Notes under the pieces: generated by a model | Told to the model about the DNA's origin: nothing | Databases searched by the model: none | What the model saw: only the letters and a program-made list of their open reading frames with translations | Shown: positions 1 through 8,133 of the stretch, one piece after another | Numbering within the stretch: the first letter of the stretch is position 1 | How the letters are laid out: each line of letters begins with the position of its first letter | Program-made: the position numbers and the translations under genes | NCBI RefSeq assembly: GCF_000485595.1 | Contig: NW_014577501.1 | Coordinates: 141,958-166,591, forward strand | Reading direction: 5' to 3' | Length of the DNA stretch: 24,634 nucleotides | Source: Priapulus caudatus | Lineage: Eukaryota; Priapulida; Priapulimorpha; Priapulimorphida; Priapulidae

Positions 1-576
1 CCAGTTTCCTGTAAATTCCGTTCAAATGCTATGTGAAACATACGCTGCCGGCTGCCATTGCTCTCGCGGCTGCACTGTGCACACTTACACTTATATATAT
101 ATAGTATAATATATATTATATATATATATATATATATATTATCAGGAGCTAATAATGACAAATTGTCATTATTAGCTCCTGATATTATTACCTCCGCCAA
201 GGGGTTGGCAGGAGGTTATGTTTTCACCGGTGTGTGTTTGTTGGTTTGTGCGTGTACAGCCTAACTGAAAAGTTATTGACGGATTGTCATAAAATTTCCA
301 GGATAGGTCAGAAATCGCCTAACTTAGAATTGATGAGATATTGGTGGTGATCCGGATCCAATTAATTATTTAATTAATTAATTAATTAATGAAATTTTCC
401 ACAGTGAGAGAATTGAGCTGCGTTGGCAGAGGTCTGTGTTCTCCAAGTGCTCTAGTTATATATATATTATATATACTATATATATAAGTGTAAGTGTGCA
501 CAGTGCAGCCGCGAGAGCAATGGCAGCCGGCAGCGTATGTTTCACATATGATTTGGACGGAATTTACAGGAAACTG
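1..576. mobile_element. Foldback element with ~115 bp inverted arms
   Basis: Positions 2-118 are an imperfect inverted copy of about 458-576, with only a few mismatches over the non-AT part (for example the GCCGGCTGCCATTGCTCTCG stretch of the left arm reappears reverse-complemented near 510-530). The inner part of both arms is TA-rich. The match runs to the window edge, so the true left end and any target duplication cannot be seen. The short ORFs over it are chance. It is a non-autonomous DNA transposon or foldback type, with no transposase visible. A 43-bp hairpin insertion (142-182) and a TTAA tandem run (~361-391) lie inside it. Confidence 0.8.
142..182. mobile_element. Minute hairpin insertion, CAGGAG type, with 7-bp target duplication
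   Basis: A near-perfect palindrome opens CAGGAGCTAATAATGACA and closes with its reverse complement ending CTCCTG. The flanks are ATATTAT on both sides, read directly as a 7-bp duplication. The same end motif and duplication length are seen at about 2407-2443, 661-695 and 19608-20280, so I treat it as a very short member of one inverted-repeat family. The flank is TA-rich, so this single duplication is weak alone, but the set of four supports it. Confidence 0.6.
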
Positions 577-660
577 TCGGCAATAATAGGTGAAAGAGAG
601 TATAGAAACATTAAGCATTTGGTAGTAAATAGATTACGTATTTATTTAGCATTATATCAG

Positions 661-695
661 GAGTCTATCAATATATAGTCGGTATTGATAGACTC
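661..695. mobile_element. Minute hairpin insertion, CAGGAG type, with 7-bp target duplication
   Basis: The arms are CAGGAGTCTATCAATA and its reverse complement TATTGATAGACTCCTG, separated by about 9 nt. The sequence ATTATAT directly flanks both ends. The arm sequence differs from the 142-182 copy apart from the terminal CAGGAG, so the two are not simple duplicates. Confidence 0.6.
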
Positions 696-704
696 CTGAT
701 TATA

Positions 705-1659
705 TTTTATTGAAACGCTTCAAGTGCCTGTGGTTTTAGCCATCGTTTCTTGTGACAAACAGCATAGATAAAATCCCCATCAATCGCATCGATTGATTGG
801 GATGTAGAAAATCCGAAACGATAAGGGTTAGAGACTTGAAACTGAAATTCTAGTTACATGGTGACGCCACATGTTTGCATTGTCCTAAAATCCAGTGTCA
901 GCCTATTTCCGATTGTAGTCGAACCAAGCTGGGGGCAAATAGCACCGATTTCGTTGTTTTCATTTACTTCTAAAAATACCATATAATGAAAACGGGGCCC
1001 AGTAGTGCTCAGTACTGTGAACAAGCTAGAGGTTTATTGAGTCATTTAGTTTATCACATGTTACGCGAGCTGTGGGAATGTTCAGTGATTGAATCAACTA
1101 TAAGCCTTTGTGTACTGTAGCAAGAATTTGAAATGGTCTTTGAGTGTATGCCGATTTCTTGGAGGTACATATGTACCTAGGACATGTTATAAATGTTTGA
1201 TCACCTCTGTCTTAAAGTGGTGCAGATTCCATGTGTTCCATTTGCTTGTAGCAAAAGTAATTAGCAGCTATTTTCTGTCATTGATGTATACTGCATTTTA
1301 ATACGACCTTCTCAACTGAGTTTGGTATGCTGAACTTCGTTGTATAACTAAATGCATAGTATTTTGGTAATTAATAACAACAGTTTTGCAACACACAGGA
1401 GGATTACCTTGATGTCATACGGTGTTTAAATAACTAAAAATGACTTAAATTTAAGTTAATGAAATCCCTATTAATATAACAATGATATAACAATGAAATA
1501 ATCATGCACCTATCGGTGGTTCCCTGTAATGTAGTAGACCTTGTATTGTGAATTCACGCAAGTACATATAGTCCGTATGCACAGCTATTTGAAACTACAA
1601 ATTTCACATGCTTTCTTGCAGTAGGGGGTGCCTGCAGCCAAGTAAAACAATATTCCTCT
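705..1659. other. No gene or repeat recognised
   Basis: This is AT-rich sequence with only short unsupported open frames. No domain, acceptor/donor-bounded exon or repeat was recognised. Confidence 0.5.
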
Positions 1660-2029
1660 TTGTGGCATACTATTAAATGTAAAATTGGTTCAAGTTAGTA
1701 TACTCGCATTGGTTGTGCAAGTGTTCATTCATGTTTCACACATTGGTGTAGTGGTTAGTAAGGTTGTTGCTCTAAACCACTGTACACGCATCAACACCTT
1801 GTGCTCATTTTGTGGGCTTCATCACAGAAATAGCATGTATTATTTGCAGTGGTTTGCATGGAAGTTAGGATATTGGTAGCTAAGAATATATACAGGTGTC
1901 TTGAGTGGCTTCACTAGCAATAATGTTTCTAAATTAAGTGCACGTTCCATCCTCATTGATTGAGAATTCATTGCTCAGGTGGTATTCTTGTGGCATACTA
2001 TTAAATGTAAAATTGGTTCAAGTTAGTAT
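1660..2029 (+). repeat. Perfect 42-bp direct repeat pair, 328 bp apart
   Basis: The 42 bases at 1660-1701 recur at 1988-2029 without mismatch (both open TTGTGGCATACTATTAAATG). The 286 bp between them include GGTGTAGTGG at about 1744, which resembles a tRNA box A, but no matching box B was found, so a SINE is not claimed. The identity suggests a recent local duplication or a duplicated flank of an insertion. Confidence 0.8.
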
Positions 2030-2406
2030 TGTATAGTTCAGTTCTTGTTTATTGATTAGGCCATGATAAAAATATTGTTTGTTTGCCCTCACCCGACCGC
2101 CGACCCACCAAAAAGGGGCCAACTCAAAAAGTTTTATTGATCAATCTTTCCCATTCTTTTTTTTTTACAAATTGTATCACTCTGTACGTTATATAAATCT
2201 GTAGGCAATACATTATATGTACTAAGAAAAACAAACATTCAACATAAAAGGTATCTCCACACAAGCACACCCGAGCATGTAGACACCATCATCGTCCGTG
2301 CTGAATTTGTAAAAAGACCCCCTTCAAAAAAAAAGAGAAAAAAAGCCAACCTACCTACCCAAACTTTTCAGCCTGGGTCGAATTGTGGCATTATGTATCT
2401 AATCAA

Positions 2407-2443
2407 GAGCTCATAATAGAGAGCTCTCTATTATACGCTCTTG
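2407..2443. mobile_element. Minute hairpin insertion, CAAGAG type, with 7-bp target duplication
   Basis: It opens CAAGAGCTCATAATAGAGAG and closes CTATTATACGCTCTTG. The sequence ATCTAAT flanks both ends directly. Its right end, TATACGCTCTTGAT, is identical to the right end of the 673-bp element at 19608-20280, which links the tiny hairpins to that larger element. Confidence 0.65.
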
Positions 2444-4988
2444 ATCTAATATATAAGGTACTGATGCCCGTGAAAGTGTGAGAAAGCATGCCGTACACCT
2501 TGCTAAGCATTTTACATAGAAAACATAAAGCTTCTATGGAAAACTAAATTTTGGCTAGCATTCTTCTAGAGGAAAGTGAGTTTTTTCTTAATTTTGATTT
2601 TGGGTCCAACTTATAAATAGCTGTCATTTATATAGATTGGATATTTCTACAGTCCATAGCTAGTTTCAGTATATCTTCTGATGTAAAAATTGTATGTCCA
2701 CTTGGTGTTCCGTCCAACACATTACTTTATGTGTGGTTCTCTTAGTTCAAACAAATATTGAGTGATTGTTTTCAAGTTGCAATTTAAATACATGATATAA
2801 TGTTTATATAGGCCTTTTGTTAGATATATTTCTAAAATCTGACATGAACAACTGTAAAAAAATTCTTAAATAACCCATCAAAATATCCCGTCCGACACGT
2901 GTGGAATCGCCCTTTAGGTAAGACGCGGAGAATTGCAAAATTTTACGAGGGCACGTAGGAGTTTGCTTACGTGAGCTAAATTTACTCTCGTGTGACAAAC
3001 TGTACATTGCGTTATGAAAAGTGTTTGGGTGTAACTGGCTTGGTACATCCTGCTCTTGGTGCCACTGCTGATGGGGAAATAAACAAATCAATGGGTTCGC
3101 TTGTCAGAAAGTTTGCATAGTTGTGAAATAGGTCTCCTGTCGTTTTACCATTGCGCAAGCTCGTATATGAAGGCACAAGTATCTCTGACTGTAGTTTACA
3201 GGGAAATGGTACGATGCTCCCGCAGGACTTAGTTGTAGATATTCTGACATATATCGCTCCTGTTCTGACCTGCAAGAGCTGGGAGTTGGCAAGCAAATTC
3301 GAATCCGTTGCATCATGTTTATGATGAATTGTGTATTTAAGTTGGCAAAGGTCACTTGGCTGCTGATGTCGGCGATACACAGTGGCCTGTACAACTCTGA
3401 TGCACGCGCGTGTGGAGGGCCGTGTGGGTTTCACGCTAAGCAAACTGAGCATTTATTTATAAACTTTTCTGGAGCCTTGAAGCCTGTTTATACATAAACA
3501 GTAAACGGGTACAGCGCCGGGGCTAAGTCGGCTCGTAACATCACCAACCAACTAGTGAAAGTAGTTGGCATTTTTGTCCGTGTTCAAATAGCTGTTGGCC
3601 ACAACATGGTCTATAGGTTTAACTAAGCTAGCATTGAGATATATAAAAGCCAATGCTACTCCCATTATTGAGAATATAACTAGCATGGGTGTTCTTATTA
3701 TAGTTACAAAACAGCACAGACATGGTCAGAAGTGCAAGAGACTAAAACTAAATGGGTGTGCGTAGGTTGAGTATTGTATTGTATTGTATTGTTTTTTTAT
3801 CTTCATTTATTTCCAGTTGTAAATCTATTTTAACCTTCGTGATGCATAAAAGTTAGTGACAAAATACATTGGTACACTACGTCAAGGCAGGCAATGTAGA
3901 AAGCACAACTATGTCTAGTAACAAGAATTAACTTGGTTTATCATCATAAAATAAAATTTGTCATAATCAAATAAATTGCTCATTGTGCTTTGCAATGCGT
4001 GAGCACTATCATGCAAGATTACTTCTTTAGATTATGTAAGAGCCTGTGTGTAGCGATTTTTATCTGCATTCTGTATTCAAATTTACAACGTGCTAAAAGG
4101 CATTTCCTGTGAGCTCGAGTTAATCAAATTGCACGCATTCTAATCATTCAGTTTATTTAATAAACAGAGTAATTCACTCATCTATTGGTTATATGCGTGC
4201 AGGGGATAGATGATGCGATTGCAGAGTATCTCGAATGTAGTGGTCAAGAAACGAAATGAATAAGTAATTAATAATGTCATTATAGTACAACAGGGTGTTG
4301 TTGTCAAGCTGTGTGAAACTCGGGTGAAACGTGGCGCCGGTGCTGCTGCGGAGGCGTAAATGCAACGAGCTGTCGTCAGTTGTATTACGATTGATCGACC
4401 GTCATTCCACGGGGCTTTCATTGCTTTCTGTTATTTTACTGTGATAATGGCACCAAGTACCGTGCCTGCAATATTTCCTAGATCCGGTGGCTGAAAATCG
4501 TTGAGGAAAGCGAGCATAGAGCACTCTCAGCATCCTCTGCCTGTGACTAACGGGTGTGTCGCGTTAGTTCCTGGGTCAATTATAGTTTCAGCGGGTTTAA
4601 TGCAGTTGATAGGATTATGCCGTTCAGTGTATCGCAGGCTGTGCATCAAACCGCATGGAAGCGGGATTCTGCGCGCGTCAACACCGTTATTTGTGAAAGG
4701 CACCTTAATGTGTGCTGTGAAAGGCACGGATCAGGGTCTGTGTCCTTTTCATACATGTCACACGTGCAGCGGCAGTAATCGGTGTGGTTGTGTTAGATTC
4801 CTAAACCTGTACATAGGGGATTTCTGTGCATGCCTGCGATTTGATTGTGATACATGGTTTGGCCTGCACATATGTAACCATGCCTAAGCGTGAAAAGATG
4901 CAAGCGTACCCTGTAGCCAAGGCAGTTCGTGTTGTTGAACCACGCAGGTTCCTGAGTGAAGGTAGCTAATATAGCTTTATATTTTATT
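2444..4988. other. No confident gene; possible 5' region of the iRhom gene
   Basis: No conserved protein is recognisable on either strand. A short TATTG tandem run lies at about 3772-3792. The stretch at 4300-4900 is richer in CpG and could hold a promoter or first exon of the downstream iRhom gene. One frame, ATG at 4447 to a possible donor at 4487, would join in phase to the exon at 8013, but its donor (GTGGCT) is poor and no homology supports it. Confidence 0.35.
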
Positions 4989-5009
4989 AATTTAGCTTGT
5001 TACACACCT

Positions 5010-5114
5010 ACACACAAACCTATATATCACACACGCACGCACTCTCACAAACACACACGCACTCACACACCGCACAAACAAACAAACAAAAACACACAGA
5101 AACAAAACATACGC

Positions 5115-5200
<86 letters not shown>

Positions 5201-5240
5201 CACACACACACACACACAAACAAACAAACAAACAAACATA
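5010..5240. repeat. CA-rich microsatellite
   Basis: About 80 bp of uninterrupted CA dinucleotides lie at 5119-5198, followed after a CTA interruption by another CA run to about 5217 and then an (AAAC)n run. Degenerate CA-rich sequence precedes them. The open frames here on both strands are artefacts of the repeat. Confidence 0.95.
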
Positions 5241-5470
5241 CATGATCACAAAGTATAGATTCGCCTGTTAGCTCAGGTTGTGTGATGTAGAATAGCAGTG
5301 TATAGGAAAAAAATGTGTGAATGCAATATGTGTTGGTCAGTGTATAAATGGTATTCCGTAGCAATTCATAATTGAAAGTAATGTTAGACATGGTACTAGG
5401 TTTTCTCAGATGTGGAAATTTACGGAATTGCACGTTTTAGTTGTTGTGTGAGACTGCCATATAGGACAAT

Positions 5471-5593
5471 AGCCTCATTCCCACGGAGTAATTTGTCCCG
5501 GGTCGAAAACGATCCAGGCTAAATTTGCCCTGGGCCAAGCGTTCACACGGACGTTTTCTCGCTACAAAAGTGATCTTGTCCTGGATCATTTTT
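5471..5593. mobile_element. Left end of a Myb/SANT-carrying DNA transposon
   Basis: The stretch AATTTGTCCCGGGTCGAAAACGATCC (about 5490-5515) is an inverted match to the right end at about 7915-7940. A GTTCACACG motif follows. The piece stops where repeat copy A (5594) begins, so one element appears to have been split by another. No clear target duplication could be read at the outer ends. Confidence 0.65.
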
Positions 5594-6090
5594 AGCTCAC
5601 CTTGACGTCGTCAAGCTGAGCTATTGCCATGGGTCGTCGTCCGTCGTACGTTCATCCGTCCGTCCGTTCGTCAACATTTGGCTACGGTCAACGATAACTC
5701 AGGAACCGTTTGACCCACATGTTTGAAATTGGGTATAGTTGTTACTGCTATGCTCCCATATTAAACGTCCTATTTTGGAGCACGCCAGGCGATGTACTTC
5801 GAGCCACGGCAATTTTTTGCCAAAAATTGGAATTGCCATTAGTCAGTTCAGGTTCAACGGATTTTGCTCATTTTGGTATGTGAATGAATAAGGGCTAGGG
5901 GTTTTTGATATTTAAAAAAAAAATTATGCAAATTAGTAGGGTTGTTGGCAATTATATAGCATATTTATAGACACGCAGATAACAAACAGTCTGTGGTGTC
6001 AAACTCGTCTGGTTCGTTTTACAAGATTTCATTGACAATATCAATATGCAAAATTCCTGCTATGAACATATTATGATTTATACTATTATT

Positions 6091-6660
6091 AGCTCATCTG
6101 ACATAGTCAGATGCAGCTTGTAGAATCGCATGATGAGCGTGCGTCCGTGCCGTGCGTCCGTCCGTCCGTGCATCGCCGTCCGTGCGTCAACAGTTTGGGC
6201 ACAAATCTTAACGTGGCGTGGGGGGGGGGGGTAATCCGAAACGAGTTGGGATGACGAAGCTGGGGTCAAAGGTCAGAGGTGTAAAAGAAAGGGGAACATT
6301 CCCTCCTTAACTTAATAGGTAAGGGAGGAAATGCAGAATTGCGGCACAAATCGAAACGGCTTGACCTAGGCTTGTGATAGTCAGTGTATAGCATCATGGT
6401 AAGAAAAGCCATCACTTGTGCCGAAATTGGAGGTCACAAGGTCAAAGGTCAATGGGGCCACAGGGCAGATTTTAGACATTTTCTGAGGACAATGGTCTGA
6501 CAGAGCGATTGGAAAACTTTTTTGGTTTCAGCGGTGACCTACCATTTTTATGGCTTTATTGAAAGGACCATGAAATGTGCTTTCCACTGACGTGCGAAGA
6601 GTAAGTGTCTGATAACCTTTGTACCCTCAAGAGGAGGGTTAAACATGGATTTGTTGACTG
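6091..6660 (+). mobile_element. Nested related element of uncertain right end
   Basis: AGCTCATCTGACATAGTCAG followed by ATGCAGCT (6091-6118) forms a palindrome of the same layout as the start of copy A, and is likewise followed by CGTCCGTG tandem runs and a GTCAACA block. The sequence after that differs from copies A-C, so this is probably a second subfamily inserted into copy A. The right boundary is a guess. A run of ten or more G lies near 6220. Confidence 0.4.
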
Positions 6661-6699
6661 TTAACAAAGGACTGAACTGCTTTTGCTATTAGAGCCCCC

Positions 6700-6775
6700 T
6701 TCACCTGCCCCTCCCCCCACCCACTCCCCACCCTCCTACCCCCACCCTCTCCCCCACCACCACCACTACGCTCGC
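6700..6775. repeat. C-rich low-complexity tract
   Basis: A strongly strand-asymmetric CCCC/CCACC tract with few G residues. No coding or structural role is visible. Confidence 0.8.
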
Positions 6776-7146
6776 GCTCGACGCATATCCATGATAACGT
6801 TAATATAGCGATGTCATTAAAGCTACACAGCTATATCTTTATTACTGTACTACCGGTATAGCAAAGCCTATCAACGCGGTGGTGGGACGGTGCACTGGAT
6901 TAGGTTGCCAGTGAGTTTATCAGAAGAATAGCCGGCTACAGTACACGTCAGTTGAGCGCTGTCGCTCTGCGGCACTTGTTATTATATTATTATTATTATG
7001 ATATAATAATTTATGCTAAGAAACATCAGAGCGGGTATAGCGCCATTCTACCGCACAAATTGTGATCATTTTTGTTAATAAATTATTTATAATTTATATA
7101 TAATATTATTTATTATTTTTACATAAAAAATTACACATAATTATTA

Positions 7147-7182
7147 AGAGTATATAATGGGAGTTCTCCCATATATACTCTT
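7147..7182. mobile_element. Minute hairpin inside repeat copy A
   Basis: AAGAGTATATAATGGGAG pairs with CTCCCATATATACTCTT. A related but longer hairpin sits at the matching place in copy B (8630-8686), while copy C has no hairpin there (about 17455-17480), so it behaves as an insertion into the repeat. No intact 7-bp flank duplication is visible at this copy. Confidence 0.55.
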
Positions 7183-7286
7183 CGTTTCGATAATGTACGT
7201 TGCTGGTTGCTCAATTAAAACTGACTTCTTGTCACTCACTCATTTGTGTCCTTTTTTGTGGTGAGCAGTGTCATTGACACTTTCAT

Positions 7287-7965
7287 TGTACCCACTACCG
7301 AGTGGGTACAAAAACGATCCGGGACGAAATTGACCCGAGCGCTGGTCCATTTGCCCATGTGAACGTGCACCAACACGACACAGGACAAAATGAGTACGTT
7401 GGTAGATGTCGTCAGTCTCGACTTCCGCTTTACGTTCGCATTTCGCAGTTTCTACACTCGCGTTTTTCAGTATTTTCTTTGAGTTAAAAAATCGACAAAA
7501 TGCCCAAAAAAGCAGCAGAAGGGGTTGATCGACTGTGGTCTCGGGAGGACAACGTCGCTCTTCTCGAGATCGGATTTTATACAGGCGCAGTTAACAAAAA
7601 CTTCGAGAAATCGTCTAGCCTACAAAAAAATTGTTGAAAAACTGGCTGAGCGGGGGATAGTTAAAACTGTACAACAAGTAAATAATCGGCTCAAACGGTT
7701 AAGAAACACTTATAAGAAGGTGGGAGACAACAACAACAGATCGGGAAGGGCACAAACAACGTGCAGTTATTTCAAGGAATTGGACGAAGTGTTGGGAAGG
7801 CGTCCTTCCATCAGTCGCTTACCAAGGCATGTCCTAGCTAGAACTGATCGATCAAACGTCGTGTGAACGCTCTCTTTAAAATCGACCCAAGTCGTTTTTG
7901 ATTTGGGTCAGTCTCGGATCGTTTTCGACCCGGGACAAATTGCTGCCATGTGAACGTGGGTAATA
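7287..7965 (+). mobile_element. Right part of Myb/SANT-carrying DNA transposon
   Basis: The right end (about 7915-7962) contains GGATCGTTTTCGACCCGGGA, an inverted match to the left end near 5490-5515, and ends GTGAACGTGGG. A subterminal AAAACGATCCGGGACGAAAT lies at about 7312. The only gene content is a broken Myb/SANT-like frame. PIF/Harbinger transposons carry a Myb/SANT protein beside their transposase, so a Harbinger-type origin is likely. No transposase frame remains. Confidence 0.6.
7500..7866 (+). pseudogene. Frameshifted Myb/SANT-like DNA-binding protein of a transposon
   Basis: The ATG at 7500 opens MPKKAAEGVDRLWSREDNVA, whose W-S-R-E-D start is typical of the first helix of a Myb/SANT-like domain. 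That frame stops soon after. Homology continues one frame over from about 7565 (RLAYKKIVEKLAERG, then VQQVNNRLKRLRNTYKKV, then SYFKELDEVLGRRPS) to a TGA at 7864-7866. This matches the layout of Myb/SANT proteins that accompany Harbinger transposases: three helices, then a cys/aromatic stretch and a D-x-x-L-G-x-R-P end. The break near 7560-7575 needs a one-base change, so it is read as a pseudogene. In intact elements such a protein binds the element ends and helps nuclear entry of the transposase. Confidence 0.65.
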
Positions 7966-8012
7966 TAACGCACGAATTCGAAGTGGCAGTCATTCGTTTT
8001 TTTTTGCTGTAG

Positions 8013-8133
8013 ATTTGAGTCTCATGAACCAGGCAGAGAGCCTTCCAACCTTACCATATAGGAGCGTGAGTTACTCTCCGAGCCGACGAGTCGACATGCA
8101 GAGATCACAGAGTGCCACTGAACGAGCGAAAAA
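8013..8133 (+). CDS. RHBDF1/2: iRhom first recognised coding exon (N-terminal tail)
   Basis: A strong acceptor (T-rich tract then GCTGTAG) precedes 8013, so an earlier exon is likely. ATG at 8024 is the first Met in frame. The peptide contains [10 protein letters not shown] and [11 protein letters not shown], which line up with the basic Ser motifs (R/K-S-V-S, RRQ-S) of human iRhom N-termini; in mammals phosphorylated serines there bind 14-3-3. The donor after AAAAA (GTACGA) leaves two bases that join the next exon in frame as Asn. Whether 8024 is the true start is open. Confidence 0.75.

Larger units (their letters stand above)
5594..7286 (+). mobile_element. Repeat family copy A (AGCTCACC palindrome to AGTGTCA hairpin)
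   Basis: The left end is a palindrome, AGCTCACCTTGACG-TCGTCAAGCTGAGCT, followed by CGTC/CCGT tandem runs and a conserved GTCAACATTTGGCTACGGTC block. The right end carries TTTTTTGTGGTGAGC and then a perfect hairpin, AGTGTCATTGACACT (7267-7281). Copies B (8266-8793) and C (16908-17575) share both regions. Copy A is much longer because other repeats lie inside it (from 6091, and a hairpin at 7147-7182). No coding capacity was found. AGCTCACC and GGTGAGC(T) may be short terminal inverted repeats; the class is unknown. Confidence 0.7.

Noticed and set aside
1738-1810. tRNA gene or SINE head
   Set aside because: Only a box-A-like GGTGTAGTGG is present; there is no B box, cloverleaf or A-rich tail.
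3012-3452. 146-codon minus-strand open frame
   Set aside because: No recognisable domain, no supporting splice sites, and composition like the surrounding non-coding DNA.
4501-4887. 128-codon plus-strand open frame
   Set aside because: No homology recognised; overlapping frames of similar length on the other strand suggest chance in a GC-richer stretch.
4956-5433. Long open frames on both strands (His/Thr-rich, Val/Cys-rich) over 5.0-5.4 kb
   Set aside because: They are translations of the CA microsatellite.
6700-6775. Possible G-quadruplex on the minus strand
   Set aside because: The C-rich tract could give G-runs on the other strand, but nothing else suggests a function, so I treat it as low-complexity sequence.
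5594-7286. Helitron interpretation of the AGTGTCA hairpin repeat
   Set aside because: The 3' hairpin fits, but the TC 5' start, CTRR end and A/T insertion site are not seen in the three copies.
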